Assembly: GCF_009827335.1 (NCBI RefSeq) | Contig: NZ_WTYH01000001.1 | Location: forward strand, 2,046,001 to 2,110,000 | Direction of reading: 5' to 3' | Source: Aurantiacibacter arachoides | Lineage (GTDB): Bacteria > Pseudomonadota > Alphaproteobacteria > Sphingomonadales > Sphingomonadaceae | Length of the DNA stretch: 64,000 nt | Shown: positions 19,310 to 28,128 of the stretch, in pieces | Position numbering within the stretch: position 1 is the first letter of the stretch | Layout: each line of letters begins with the position of its first letter | Position numbers and translations under genes: made by a program | Notes under the pieces: model-generated | What the model saw: the letters and a program-made list of their open reading frames with translations, nothing else | What the model was told of the DNA's origin: nothing | The model's database searches: none

Positions 19310-19342
19310 ATGGGGGGCGATGGCCCTGCCATCGCCCCCCAT
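19310..19342 (+). terminator. terminator hairpin after the PLP enzyme gene
   Basis: ATGGGGGGCGATGG (19310-19323) pairs perfectly over 14 bases with CCATCGCCCCCCAT (19329-19342) around a 5-base loop. No U-run follows, so it may be Rho-assisted or a 3'-end stabiliser. An extra direct copy of TGGGGGGCGA precedes it. Confidence 0.65.
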
Positions 19343-19480
19343 TCACGCACCCGCTCTCCACGCGCGCACCCTGCCCGGGTCGGCGGCGAAACGCGACCTA
19401 AGCGCTTGCCCCGTGCACCATCGGACAGCTAAGGGACAGGAACGGCGGCGTAGGGCCGCGCTTATCCATTCTGCAAATTG

Positions 19481-20431
19481 GTGAACTTCGTGAACTTGGA
19501 CGGCAAAAACGTGCTTCGCAAACTCGGTCTCCTCGTCGGCGTCGCGGCATGCGGCGCGCTGGTCGTCTCCTGCGGCGGGGGCGGCAGCGATTCCGAACCG
19601 GAGCCGACCGACACCAGCACCGCGACCCCCACGCCCACGCCGACCACGGCGGTCGACTTCTCGCTTACCACCGCGATAGAGGCGACCAGCACCAACACCG
19701 GGCTCATCTACGCCTTCTTTACGCCCACCGGCGGAGCGGAAACGTTCAGCGATTCCAGCCGCCTGCCCGGCACGGCCTCGATCAGCCTGAAGTTCGCGCC
19801 CGAAAGCGCCACCTTCGCCTTCCCCGACCTTTCGGACGCGGCTGTCTTTGCCGGCAGCACGCTTTCCAGCGCGTCTGCCACCCAGCGGGTCTATACCGAC
19901 GGCAACCGCAGTCTCACGTTGCAGCGGCCCTTCTCGCAATCGCTGCGCGCGATCTACCAGATCGGCGGACAGGCCTTTACGCAAGGGACCACGGCCGGCA
20001 CGCTGCGCAGCCAGCGCGTGGCGCTGTTCTTCAACACCGTGACGACCACCACGGCGATCGCCAACACGCTCAGCTACACCGGCACCCCGCAGGCCGTAGG
20101 CGGCACGCCCGGCACCACGCCAGCGGGCATCATCACATCGCCCGCCGTGACGTTGACGGTATCGGCGGGGACGACCAACACGCTCACTGGCACCATCAAC
20201 CTGTTCCAGACAATCAACGGCACCACCACGCAGGTCGGGGCCTTCCCGATCAGCGCCACGGTGGGTGCCAACGGTGCCTTTGCCGGGACGATCGACGACA
20301 ACACCTACAACCTCGACGGCAACTTCGCCGGTGCGCTGGCCGGTGCCAATCGCGACGAGCTGGTGCTGCTGTTCAGCGTGGCCAATACCACCGACAAGCG
20401 CGAGTACGTCGGCACGCTCATCGGCGACTAG
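19481..20431 (+). CDS. lipoprotein of unknown function with Pro-Thr linker
   Basis: 316 residues from a GTG at 19481; other non-ATG starts at 19478 and 19490 fit equally well, no ATG is available and no Shine-Dalgarno is obvious. The signal (LRKLGLLVGVAACGALVVSC) ends in a lipobox followed by GGGGS, then a TPTPTPTP linker. The mature domain is Thr/Gly-rich and beta-like (TSPAVTLTVSAGTTNTLTGT, NGAFAGTIDDNTYNLDGNFA), resembling the transferrin-binding-protein-like or adhesin barrel proteins of sphingomonads. Probably surface exposed; the function is unknown. Confidence 0.7.
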   Translation: MNFVNLDGKNVLRKLGLLVGVAACGALVVSCGGGGSDSEPEPTDTSTATPTPTPTTAVDFSLTTAIEATSTNTGLIYAFFTPTGGAETFSDSSRLPGTASISLKFAPESATFAFPDLSDAAVFAGSTLSSASATQRVYTDGNRSLTLQRPFSQSLRAIYQIGGQAFTQGTTAGTLRSQRVALFFNTVTTTTAIANTLSYTGTPQAVGGTPGTTPAGIITSPAVTLTVSAGTTNTLTGTINLFQTINGTTTQVGAFPISATVGANGAFAGTIDDNTYNLDGNFAGALAGANRDELVLLFSVANTTDKREYVGTLIGD

Positions 20432-20434
20432 GCG

Positions 20435-20617
20435 TCAGGGCCGCGCGTTGCCGTAGCTATAAGGCGCAAGCGCGGGCAAGGGACGGCCGAACTTGTCATA
20501 CAGCGTCCCGCGATGACGCGGGACGTGCGGCGGGCCGGGGTTTATGTCATGCCAAGGGTCGTGTTCGGCTGTGTCTACCCCAGCGCCCGCTGGCGGCTGT
20601 GCTAATCGTTCCATCAT
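20435..20617 (-). CDS. possible small protein, unknown
   Basis: A 60-residue reading frame (MMERLAQPPAGAGVDTAEHD ... RGTLYDKFGRPLPALAPYSYG) convergent with the preceding lipoprotein and ending four bases after its stop. It is rich in Pro and His and has no known domain. It is the only plausible gene in the roughly 330-base stretch 20432-20761, which otherwise shows nothing I can name. GC-rich DNA produces such frames by chance, so the call is weak. Confidence 0.3.
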   Translation of the reverse strand: MMERLAQPPAGAGVDTAEHDPWHDINPGPPHVPRHRGTLYDKFGRPLPALAPYSYGNARP

Positions 20618-20761
20618 CGCATTCCCCCTCGAATCGATCATGACGCGAAAGAGTGACCCCAAGGGGTTACGAAATCATTTCGCCCGCTTTGTTTCCTTCG
20701 CATTGCGATCGTGCCTGACCCCGGCAAAAGATCGGTCGGGCTGCCGCGGTAGAGGCCCTGC

Positions 20762-21289
20762 TCAGGCGCCCTTCCATTCCCGCCGCTCCTCAGCCGCCTT
20801 CAGCACCTCGTAGGCCAGTTGCAGTTTCTGGAACTCGTTTGCCGCATCCGCGTCGCCCGGCTTGACGTCGGGATGCACCTTCTTCGCCCTTGCGCGCCAT
20901 TCGCGCTTGATCGCGGCGAAATCGGCGTCGGCTTCCAGCTCGAACACCTCCAGCGCGCGCATCTCGTCAGCCGAGCGTGATCCGTCGCCGCTGCCGCCCC
21001 AGCCATAATGCTGCGCCTCGGCATAGCCGGCATTCTCGCTGCGCTCCGCCTTGGCGCGGCTTTCCGCCTCCTCCTTGTCGAGACCCTGGAAATAGTCCCA
21101 GCCCCGGTTGTATTCGGCCGCGTGGGGTTGGCAGAAATACCAGCGATCCTTGCTGTTGGGGCTTTTGGGAGCGGGACAATCGCCCTTCTCCTCGCACCCG
21201 TGGCGGTCGCACAGGCGGACGGGCGCGGCCTCCCGGCTGCTTTCGTATCCGCGCCAGCGGGGGAAGCCCCAGTCGCTCGAACGGGCCAT
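20762..21289 (-). CDS. J-domain (DnaJ-like) protein
   Basis: 175 residues. The J domain is C-terminal: ALEVFELEADADFAAIKREW, then RARAKKVHPDVKPGDADAAN with the HPD tripeptide, then FQKLQLAYEVLKAAEERREW. The N-terminal half has a Cys/His-rich stretch (VRLCDRHGCEEKGDC and YFCQPHAAEYNRGWDYFQGL) that could bind a metal. It should stimulate an Hsp70 (DnaK) on specific clients. A C-terminal J domain with an N-terminal Cys/His module is a recognisable alphaproteobacterial type, distinct from DnaJ and DjlA. Confidence 0.9.
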   Translation of the reverse strand: MARSSDWGFPRWRGYESSREAAPVRLCDRHGCEEKGDCPAPKSPNSKDRWYFCQPHAAEYNRGWDYFQGLDKEEAESRAKAERSENAGYAEAQHYGWGGSGDGSRSADEMRALEVFELEADADFAAIKREWRARAKKVHPDVKPGDADAANEFQKLQLAYEVLKAAEERREWKGA

Positions 21290-21461
21290 CAGTTTGTAAT
21301 TTCGCAGACATGCATCGACCCACTATAGGGAGCGTAGCGGCGCAGGTGAACCGCCTTGCGCGCGACGTGGGCATTTCGATACAAATGCATGCAAAAGGCC
21401 GCATTGCAAATGACGGTCCGGTGGCTACCTGCAAGCCCATGTTCCCGTCCCGAGACCCTGC

Positions 21462-21647
21462 ATGAGCAAACAACTGGCCATAGCGGCATCGGCATCCGTC
21501 CTTGCGATGGCGGCCTTCGTGCTGTGCGCCACGCCGGTCCGTGATGCCAGTGCGGGCCTGGGCGCACACGAAACGGGCGCGACGATCGAAGCCGCCGCGC
21601 CCGCCGTGGACCGGATGTTTCCGATCCTCTCTGACCTGTTGTTCTGA
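21462..21647 (+). CDS. small exported protein, unknown
   Basis: 61 residues: MSKQLAIAASASVLAMAAFV is a probable signal or membrane segment, followed by about 35 residues ending APAVDRMFPILSDLLF. Its stop touches the end of the convergent pal gene (21648), so it is compactly placed. There is no recognised domain, and the real protein status rests on the signal-like start and the position. Confidence 0.45.
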   Translation: MSKQLAIAASASVLAMAAFVLCATPVRDASAGLGAHETGATIEAAAPAVDRMFPILSDLLF

Positions 21648-22172
21648 TCAGCGCGTGACCATCACCGTGACCGAGCGACGGTTGCGGGCCCAGGCTGCAT
21701 CGTTGGTGCCGGTCGCCACGGGGCGTTCCTCGCCATAGCTGACCACGGTCAGCCGGTTTTCCGGCACGCCGAGGCTGACGAGGTAGTTCTTGGCAGAGGT
21801 CGCGCGCCGTTCGCCCAGCGCCAGGTTGTAATCGCGCGTACCGCGTTCGTCCGCATGACCTTCAACCGTGGCGCGGGCAGCGGTGTGCTGCAGCAGGTAT
21901 TCGGCCTGACGACGCAGCGCCACGGCATCCTCGCTGTCGATGTTGTAGCGGTCGGTATCGAAGAAGATCGTATCCGCGCCGGACATCGCCTGGCTGAAGT
22001 GCGACTGCGAGCCGGGGCCGCCCATTGCACCGTTGCCGCCCATGCCGGGGGTCGGCGTCGGCGTGGTGACCGTATCCTGCGGCAGCGGCGGGGTGCTTTC
22101 GGGCGGATCCTTCTTGCACGCGCCGAGCGCGAGGGCGCTGGCGAGGGTCAGGGCGATTGCATAACGGTTCAT
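21648..22172 (-). CDS. pal: peptidoglycan-associated lipoprotein Pal
   Basis: 174 residues: lipoprotein signal MNRYAIALTLASALALGAC, a short Pro/Thr linker, then an OmpA-like domain (IFFDTDRYNIDSEDAVALRR, VEGHADERGTRDYNLALGER with the diaminopimelate-binding Asp and Arg, ending WARNRRSVTVMVTR). It anchors the outer membrane to peptidoglycan and binds TolB. It is the last gene of ybgC-tolQRAB-pal, 67 bases after tolB. No cpoB (ybgF) follows here. Confidence 0.96.
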   Translation of the reverse strand: MNRYAIALTLASALALGACKKDPPESTPPLPQDTVTTPTPTPGMGGNGAMGGPGSQSHFSQAMSGADTIFFDTDRYNIDSEDAVALRRQAEYLLQHTAARATVEGHADERGTRDYNLALGERRATSAKNYLVSLGVPENRLTVVSYGEERPVATGTNDAAWARNRRSVTVMVTR

Positions 22173-22239
22173 CTCATCTCTCTCCTTGATACCGAGTTTG
22201 GGCGGGCGGGTTGCGACCCCACGTGAAAAGATAACGGCG

Positions 22240-23652
22240 TTACGGCAGGACCGGGCCCCAGGCCGGGTCAGACGCGCCGACCGGAGTGCGCAACTGGCGC
22301 TCGTTCTCGCCGGTCAGGTCGACCTGCCAGATCGTGGGCTCGCCGCTGCCGCGCTCGACACGGAAGAACTGGATGATGCGTCCATTTGGTGCCCAGCTCG
22401 GCGCCTCGTCCTGCCAGGCGTTCGTCAGCGTGCGCATGTTGCGTCCGTCGGGGCTCATCACCGCGATATGGAAATCGCCGACGATGTGGGTAAAGGCGAT
22501 CTGGTCACCGCGCGGGCTCCATTCCGGCGTGGCGCAACGTCCGCCGAAGAAGCTGATGCGCCGCTGGTTCGATCCGTCGGCGTTCATCACATAGCATTGC
22601 TGCGTGCCCGACTGGTCGCTCTCGAACACGATCTGCCGGCCGTCGGGCGAGTAGGACCCGCCCACCTCGATCGCCGGGCCGTTGGTCAGCCGTTCCGGCG
22701 TGCCGCCGCCAGCCGCGGAAACGCGATAGATGTCGGTGTTTCCGCCGATCGCCATCGAATAGAGGATCCAGCGCCCGTCCGGGCTCCAGCGCGGGGCAAA
22801 GGTCGGGTTCGAACTCTGCGTCACCAGCGTCTGGCGCCCGGTGTCGATGTGATAGATGTAGATGCGCGGGTTGCCGTCCACGTAGGAAAGATAGGCGATG
22901 CGCGAATAATCGGGCGAGTAACGCGGGGTCAGCGCGGTCGACTGGCCGTTGGTGATGAAGCGGTGGTTGGCGCCATCGCTGTCCATGATGGCCAGGCGCT
23001 TCACCCGGTTGTCGCGCGGGCCGGTCTCCGCAATGTAGGCGATGCGGCTGTCGAAGAAGGGGCTTTCACCCGACAGGCGCGAGTAGACGAGATCGGCGCA
23101 GCGGTGCGCGGCACGCCGCCACTCGCTCGGCTGCACGACCCAGCCGGCGCGCGCCTGCTCCTGCTGCAACTGCACGTCGTAGAGGTAGCAACCGATCGTC
23201 AGCCGCCCATCGGGATTGGCCCGCACATAGCCCTGCACCAGCATTTCCGCGCTGCGCCCTTGCCACACGTTCCACGCCGGCGCGGTAATCTGACCATAGC
23301 TGGGTCGCGGCAGGGCGTCAGGGCCGACCGGACGGAACAAGCCGTTGCTGCGAAGATCGTTGTAGACGATGCGCGCCAGCTCCAGCCCGAGCGCGCCGGT
23401 GCCCTGCGCATTGGCGGGCGTGGCGACATCGGAACTGGTGGCGAAGCTGGCAATGGCGATCCCCAGCTCCTGCCACGGTGTATCGTCGGTGACGGTGCCG
23501 GTCAGCGGGCCGTCGTCCTGCTCCACCGTGATATCCTGCGGGACAGTGACCTCGCGGTTGGCGGCGGGATTGAGGTCGCTGGTCTGCGCTGCTGCGGGCA
23601 GCGGCGCCAGGACAACGGCGAGGAGCGCGAAAAGTGAGGTCTTCATGGTCAT
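22240..23652 (-). CDS. tolB: Tol-Pal system periplasmic protein TolB
   Basis: 470 residues from MTMKTSLFALLAVVLAPLPA with AAAQ cleavage. The start at 23652 overlaps the tolA stop by 4 bases (ATGA), preferred over the ATG six bases on. The TolB N-domain is followed by a WD40-like beta-propeller made of repeated segments: RYSPDYSRIAYLSYVDG, PRWSPDGRWILYSMAIGG, SYSPDGRQIVFESDQSG, EWSPRGDQIAFTHIVGD. It shuttles between Pal and TolA during outer-membrane constriction at division. Confidence 0.97.
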   Translation of the reverse strand: MTMKTSLFALLAVVLAPLPAAAQTSDLNPAANREVTVPQDITVEQDDGPLTGTVTDDTPWQELGIAIASFATSSDVATPANAQGTGALGLELARIVYNDLRSNGLFRPVGPDALPRPSYGQITAPAWNVWQGRSAEMLVQGYVRANPDGRLTIGCYLYDVQLQQEQARAGWVVQPSEWRRAAHRCADLVYSRLSGESPFFDSRIAYIAETGPRDNRVKRLAIMDSDGANHRFITNGQSTALTPRYSPDYSRIAYLSYVDGNPRIYIYHIDTGRQTLVTQSSNPTFAPRWSPDGRWILYSMAIGGNTDIYRVSAAGGGTPERLTNGPAIEVGGSYSPDGRQIVFESDQSGTQQCYVMNADGSNQRRISFFGGRCATPEWSPRGDQIAFTHIVGDFHIAVMSPDGRNMRTLTNAWQDEAPSWAPNGRIIQFFRVERGSGEPTIWQVDLTGENERQLRTPVGASDPAWGPVLP

Positions 23653-24569
23653 AGCCTTCGATCGAAAGTCCATTCGAGATCGTCCCAGCGAGAGTAGTGT
23701 TCATCGGGCAATCCGCTGAAATCGGCAAGCTGCACGGAACGGATCGCACGATCGCAGTGCACTTGCGCCTGGGCGCGGTTGGCATCGTTGATGCCGCTCT
23801 GGTTGGTACAGCGCGGCTGCCCTGCCAGGGAGCCGTTGCGATTGAGCCGCCAGGAAACGGTGGTGACTAGCAGCTCGGCATCGACGCCCTGCGGCGCGCT
23901 CCAGTTGCGGCGCAATTGCCGGGTAATCGCAGAGCGCAGGTCCGCCGCCTCACTCGCCCCGAAAGTGGCTGCGGGCGAACCGCGGGCGCCTTCGCTGGTC
24001 GCGCTACGCCCGCTGAGAAAGTCGTCGCCCAGCCGGCTGCCGCCCGCGCGCGTCGTGGCGGAGGGTCGCGGCGCGGGTGTTGCGCGGGCGCTGGTTGACG
24101 GGGCGGGCGTGGGCCGGGCCGATGCGCGAGGACTGGGTGCGGGTGTGGGCCGGGCCGAGGCGCGGGGGCTTGGTGCCGAAGTAGGCCGGGGTGCGGGACG
24201 CGCTGTGGGACGCGCCGTGGGCCGGGGACGCGGCGCGGCGCTCGGTTCGGGCCGGGGCGCGACGGTCGGCTGCGGGCGCGGGGGCGGCGGTGGCGGCTCG
24301 GGCAGGAATTCGGCGGGCGGCTCGGGCGGTGCGGGGGTGTCACTGATGACCGGCGCCATGCTGGCTGCCGGCTCTGCCGAGGGATCGGGCGCGGTGGATT
24401 CCAGGCTGACATCGGTCGCCAGGCTCACCTCCACGCGCTCGGGCGGCGGGAGCTGCACCACATCGCGGTTGACCTGCATCGTCAGCGCCACCCCCAGCAG
24501 CGCATGGACGACGACGGCCGCGCCGATGCCGATGCGTTCTTCGCTGGAAAGGTTGGCGAACGCCTGCAT
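23649..24569 (-). CDS. tolA: TolA, with Pro/Arg-rich central domain
   Basis: 306 residues from MQAFANLSSEERIGIGAAVV, one base after the tolR stop. One N-terminal membrane helix (AAVVVHALLGVALTMQVNR) anchors it to TolQR. The central domain is not the usual Ala/Lys helix: it is Pro-rich (EPPPPPPRPQPTVAPRPEPS) followed by repeated PSPRASARPTPA units. The C-terminal domain (LRSAITRQLRRNWSAPQGVD, LLVTTVSWRLNRNGSLAGQP) is the TonB/TolA-C fold that contacts TolB. Length and order are right. The repeated linker explains the striking GC-rich repeats at about 24060-24240. Confidence 0.9.
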   Translation of the reverse strand: MQAFANLSSEERIGIGAAVVVHALLGVALTMQVNRDVVQLPPPERVEVSLATDVSLESTAPDPSAEPAASMAPVISDTPAPPEPPAEFLPEPPPPPPRPQPTVAPRPEPSAAPRPRPTARPTARPAPRPTSAPSPRASARPTPAPSPRASARPTPAPSTSARATPAPRPSATTRAGGSRLGDDFLSGRSATSEGARGSPAATFGASEAADLRSAITRQLRRNWSAPQGVDAELLVTTVSWRLNRNGSLAGQPRCTNQSGINDANRAQAQVHCDRAIRSVQLADFSGLPDEHYSRWDDLEWTFDRRL

Positions 24570-24570
24570 A

Positions 24571-25077
24571 TCAGTCTTCGACGGTAGGTCCGGCGGCTGA
24601 ACCGTCACTGACCGGCATCGCATCGGGGTTTGCCCCGCCAGTCGTCACCAGCGAAATGCTGTTGAACCCTGCGCGATTCAATTCGCCCATCACCGCCATC
24701 GCCCGGCCCCAGTCGATGGCGCGATCGGCGCGCAGGTTGACGAGCGGGCGTTCGCCGGCCTTCTGCGCGGCCAGCGATTCCAGCACGGTTGGCAATTCGC
24801 CAACTTCGACGCGCGCATCGTCGACATAGACGAAGCCCTCACGGTCGATGGCGACGGTGACCTGGTCGGGTTCCTGATCAAGCGCGTTGGCGCGGCTTTC
24901 GGGAAGGTCCACGGGCACGCCGCTCGCCAGCAATGGTGCGGTGACCATGAAGATGATGAGCAACACCAGCATAACGTCCACGAACGGCGTGACGTTGATC
25001 TCTGCCATCGGCGCGCGGCGCGCACCGCCGCGCCGACCCCGCCTGCCACCGCCGCCGCCGGCCATGCTCATCGCCAT
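24571..25077 (-). CDS. tolR: TolR (ExbD/TolR family)
   Basis: 168 residues from MAMSMAGGGGGRRGRRGGAR, whose ATG overlaps the tolQ stop (TGATG). After a basic Gly-rich cytoplasmic tail comes one membrane helix (INVTPFVDVMLVLLIIFMVT) with the proton-path aspartate, then a periplasmic domain (VPVDLPESRANALDQEPDQV, RADRAIDWGRAMAVMGELNR). It forms the proton-driven motor with TolQ that energises TolA. Confidence 0.95.
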   Translation of the reverse strand: MAMSMAGGGGGRRGRRGGARRAPMAEINVTPFVDVMLVLLIIFMVTAPLLASGVPVDLPESRANALDQEPDQVTVAIDREGFVYVDDARVEVGELPTVLESLAAQKAGERPLVNLRADRAIDWGRAMAVMGELNRAGFNSISLVTTGGANPDAMPVSDGSAAGPTVED

Positions 25078-25796
25078 CAGAGCGTCTCCATCTCGCGGCT
25101 GACCTGCGCATGGACGCGGTCGGCGAAGCGGGCGAGGTTGGCTTCGTAACCGTTCACCGTGTGCGACAACCGGTTGTAGGCGATAACGGCCGGGATGGCA
25201 GCGAACAGGCCCACGGCGGTGGCAAACAGCGCCTCGGCAATGCCCGGTGCGACCACGGCGAGCGACGAGTTCTGCTGCAGCCCGATTTGGAAGAAGCTGT
25301 TCATGATGCCCCACACGGTGCCGAACAGCCCCACGAAAGGTGCCACGGAGCCCACGGTGGCAAGGAAGTTCAGCCGCCGCGACAGCGTGTCCGATTCGTC
25401 GGCGACCTGCCCTTCCATCGCCTGCGCCACGCGGGCGCTGGCGGCCTGGCGATCCTTCAGGCCCTGCTTGTGGCTCTCGCGGAATTCACCGATCCCGGCT
25501 GCCGCGATGCGCGCGGAGGGATTGTCCTTGCGCCGCCGCGCCCCCATCACGAGGTCGACGTTGTCGTTGGCCCAGAACTCGTCTTCGAACGCCGCCGAGG
25601 CGCGGCGCACCCTGCCCATCCGCATGGTAAAGCCGATGATGATCGCCCACACCCAGATCGAGGCGATGAGCAGCCCGGCGATGACCAGCTGCACGACGAT
25701 GTCGGCACTGACGAACAGCTCGATCGGGTCGAGCCTGGTGGGGGCGGCGGCCACCGCGCTGTCGGCAGTTGCGGCAAGCAGGTCGATAACGGTCAT
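25077..25796 (-). CDS. tolQ: TolQ (MotA/TolQ/ExbB proton channel)
   Basis: 239 residues: an N-terminal helix (IELFVSADIVVQLVIAGLLI), a cytoplasmic loop, and two further helices (LNFLATVGSVAPFVGLFGTV, then APGIAEALFATAVGLFAAIP) with the conserved GxxxGLxGTVxG motif. It is the stator part of the Tol motor in the inner membrane. Its start overlaps the ybgC end by 4 bases. Confidence 0.96.
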   Translation of the reverse strand: MTVIDLLAATADSAVAAAPTRLDPIELFVSADIVVQLVIAGLLIASIWVWAIIIGFTMRMGRVRRASAAFEDEFWANDNVDLVMGARRRKDNPSARIAAAGIGEFRESHKQGLKDRQAASARVAQAMEGQVADESDTLSRRLNFLATVGSVAPFVGLFGTVWGIMNSFFQIGLQQNSSLAVVAPGIAEALFATAVGLFAAIPAVIAYNRLSHTVNGYEANLARFADRVHAQVSREMETL

Positions 25797-26248
25797 GCAG
25801 GGTCTTTCTCGATGAAGGTTTCGAACGCACGGCGCCAGATTTCAGGCTGGCGTCGAGGGCGTCCGTCGGCAGACAGGAAGGCGGCGACGATGGTGATCTC
25901 CGCCAGCAGGTCCTCTCCCCTGAATACGCGTTGCAGCAGGCGCGCGCTGGCCGCCCTTAATTCGAGCGCGCGACTTTCCACGGTCAGCACGTCCTCGAAC
26001 CTGGCGGGCCGGCGCCATTTCACGTTCGCTTCGGATACGGCGTAGTAGCCCTCGCCAGCCTCGTGCGCGGCGCGCTGATCGATGCCGAGCAACCGCAGCA
26101 GGTCGCTGCGCGCTCGTTCGCACCATTTCAGGTAGTTCGCGTGATAGGCGATGCCGGACAGGTCGGTATCCTCGAAATGGACGCGCACAGGGAAATAGTG
26201 ACGCGATCCTGCGATACGTCCGGACGGCGGTTGTAGATCGGGTTGCAT
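25793..26248 (-). CDS. ybgC: acyl-CoA thioesterase YbgC (Tol-Pal associated)
   Basis: 151 residues. Hot-dog fold with the family signature VHFEDTDLSGIAYHANYLKW, where the Asp in EDTDLSG is the catalytic residue, then CERARSDLLRLLGID. First gene of the Tol-Pal operon, as in most Proteobacteria. It hydrolyses short acyl-CoA or acyl-ACP thioesters; its link to the Tol machinery is unclear. Confidence 0.94.
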   Translation of the reverse strand: MQPDLQPPSGRIAGSRHYFPVRVHFEDTDLSGIAYHANYLKWCERARSDLLRLLGIDQRAAHEAGEGYYAVSEANVKWRRPARFEDVLTVESRALELRAASARLLQRVFRGEDLLAEITIVAAFLSADGRPRRQPEIWRRAFETFIEKDPA

Positions 26249-26335
26249 AGGTGACCTGCGCCTTAACGATTACGGGCCGGGATGCAAAACACCGAAAGTC
26301 ATGCAGCGTTGCTCAGGTCCGACGAACCGCGTTCC

Positions 26336-26713
26336 TCACCGCGTCAGCATCGGCCCGAGCGGCCCCCCGCCGAACAGGTGCACGTGCAGGTGCGGCACTT
26401 CCTGCCCGCCGTTGCGCCCCACGTTGGCGAGCAGGCGATAGCCGCGCACCACCAGCCCCTGTTCCCGCGCGACATGACCCACCGCGCGCACGAAGCCGGC
26501 GATCTCCTCTGCCGAACCGTTGGCCGAAAAGTCGTCCCAGCTGACGTAGGCCTTCTTGGGGATCACCAGGATATGGACGGGCGCCTGCGGGGCGATATCG
26601 TGAAAGGCGAGCGCGTGCTCGTCCTCATAGACCGCGTTGCAGGGGATTTCCCGGCGCAGGATCTTTGCGAAGATATTGCTATCGTCGTAGGGAAGGGTCG
26701 GATCGATCGGCAT
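26336..26713 (-). CDS. HIT family protein (Hint-like nucleotide hydrolase)
   Basis: 125 residues. The histidine triad is VPHLHVHLFGG, preceded by the Hint core SNIFAKILRREIPCNAVYED and PVHILVIPKKAY. It should hydrolyse adenosine phosphoramidates or AMP-lysine-type adducts in the cytoplasm. Its ATG overlaps the hisE stop (TGATG), so it is the last gene of the his operon. hisE-HIT adjacency is common in alphaproteobacteria. Confidence 0.94.
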   Translation of the reverse strand: MPIDPTLPYDDSNIFAKILRREIPCNAVYEDEHALAFHDIAPQAPVHILVIPKKAYVSWDDFSANGSAEEIAGFVRAVGHVAREQGLVVRGYRLLANVGRNGGQEVPHLHVHLFGGGPLGPMLTR

Positions 26714-27030
26714 CAGGCGTCCTTTCGAGCGGCTTTCTCGGCAATGCCCGACGTGCCTTCGCGCCTGTCGAGCTCCGCCATGACGTGTGCGAGCGATACG
26801 TCGCGTGCGCCCAGCATAACCAGCAGGTGAAACAGCAGGTCGGCCGCCTCGCCGACCACAGCCTCGCGGCTGCCGGTAAGCGCGGCGATCACCGCCTCGG
26901 TCGCTTCCTCGCCCACCTTCTGCGCGATGGCGGGCAAACCCCTGGCGTGGAGGCTGGCGACGTAACTGGTGCCCGGCGCAGCGCCGCGGCGCGCAGCTAT
27001 CGTCTGTTCAAGGCGGGGCAGCGTATCCAT
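26713..27030 (-). CDS. hisE: phosphoribosyl-ATP diphosphatase
   Basis: 105 residues, a MazG-like all-alpha pyrophosphatase: [20 protein letters not shown] supplies the Glu residues that bind Mg2+, and [20 protein letters not shown] follows. It converts PR-ATP to PR-AMP, the second step of histidine synthesis. The HisI cyclohydrolase is separate and not in this window. Confidence 0.96.
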   Translation of the reverse strand: MDTLPRLEQTIAARRGAAPGTSYVASLHARGLPAIAQKVGEEATEAVIAALTGSREAVVGEAADLLFHLLVMLGARDVSLAHVMAELDRREGTSGIAEKAARKDA

Positions 27031-27080
27031 CGCGGGGCGACATGCGCGAAGCGCGGCCCGGCGGTCAAGACCTCAGTCAG

Positions 27081-27257
27081 TCAGTCTTCGGTATCGGTGC
27101 GGCGCCGGGCCAGGCGGCGGCCGATGATAACGCCAGCGGCGCCCATCGCAAACAGCATCATGCTGGACGCCTCTGGCACCTGCGTTCCCGATTGCGCGAG
27201 GGCAGGTGCGGCGATGGCCAGCACGGAGCAGGCGGCAAGGGAGATTCGGGCAGTCAT
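27081..27257 (-). CDS. short PEP-CTERM-like exported protein in the his operon
   Basis: 58 residues. Signal peptide MTARISLAACSVLAIAAPAL with AQ, only about ten linker residues, then a sorting-type tail: VPEASSMMLFAMGAAGVIIG followed by RRLARRR. The V-P-E-x-S motif, hydrophobic helix and basic end are the PEP-CTERM pattern recognised by exosortase (EpsH/XrtA), but here the third position is Ala, not Pro. It has almost no mature domain. It lies between hisF and hisE on the same strand. Confidence 0.6.
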   Translation of the reverse strand: MTARISLAACSVLAIAAPALAQSGTQVPEASSMMLFAMGAAGVIIGRRLARRRTDTED

Positions 27258-27342
27258 GCGCGGCCCCCTTCCCCCCTCCCAGCGCACTGCACAATTGCCG
27301 TGAAACTGCTGTCCCGCAACGGGACCGGCGGAACCGGCAGGA

Positions 27343-28128
27343 TCAGCCGCCCCGCGCCGGCAGACCGGCTGCCCGCAGGGCTGCGTGGGCCTGTGCGATA
27401 GTAAAGGTGCCGAAGTGAAATATGCTGGCCGCCAGCACCGCGCTCGCCTTGCCCTTGGTTACCCCATCGACGAGGTGCTGCAAGTTGCCCACCCCGCCGC
27501 TCGCCACAACGGGAATGCTCACGGCGTCGGCAATGGCGCGGGTAAGGTCCAGATCGTAGCCGGCCTGCGTGCCATCGCCATCCATACTGGTCACCAGCAG
27601 CTCGCCCGCGCCGAGCTCCGCCAGGCGCACTGCGTGGTCGAGAGCGTCGATGCCGGTTGCGCGCCTGCCGCCGTGGGTAAAGATTTCCCATCCTGCGGCA
27701 CGTTCGGGATGGGCGGAATTTACGCGCCGCCGAGCATCCACGCTGGCAACGGCGCACTGGCTGCCCATGCGGTTGGCGATATCGGCCACGATCTCTGGCC
27801 GTTTCACCGCCGCGGAATTAACCGCAACCTTGTCAGCGCCTGCCAGCAGCAACGCGCGCGCATCCTCCACGCTGGCGACGCCTCCGCCCACGGTCAGCGG
27901 CATGAAGCAGACCTCCGCCGTGCGCCGGACCATGTCGAGCAAGGTGCCGCGCCCTTCGTGGGTGGCGGAAATGTCGAGGAAGCACAGTTCGTCCGCGCCC
28001 GCCTCGCTGTAGGCCTGCGCCTGTTCCACCGGATCGCCCGCATCCTTGAGGTCGACGAAGTTGACGCCCTTCACCACCCGGCCATCGGCCACGTCGAGGC
28101 AGGGGATTACGCGGATGCGGACGGTCAT
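27343..28128 (-). CDS. hisF: imidazole glycerol phosphate synthase, cyclase subunit
   Basis: 261 residues from [20 protein letters not shown]; the upstream extension is inside the membrane-protein gene. TIM barrel with the catalytic Asp of VIPCLDV and the second Asp in [12 protein letters not shown], plus phosphate-binding loops ([20 protein letters not shown] and [18 protein letters not shown]). It uses ammonia from HisH to make imidazole glycerol phosphate and AICAR. It overlaps the preceding small gene by 4 bases. Confidence 0.97.
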   Translation of the reverse strand: MTVRIRVIPCLDVADGRVVKGVNFVDLKDAGDPVEQAQAYSEAGADELCFLDISATHEGRGTLLDMVRRTAEVCFMPLTVGGGVASVEDARALLLAGADKVAVNSAAVKRPEIVADIANRMGSQCAVASVDARRRVNSAHPERAAGWEIFTHGGRRATGIDALDHAVRLAELGAGELLVTSMDGDGTQAGYDLDLTRAIADAVSIPVVASGGVGNLQHLVDGVTKGKASAVLAASIFHFGTFTIAQAHAALRAAGLPARGG

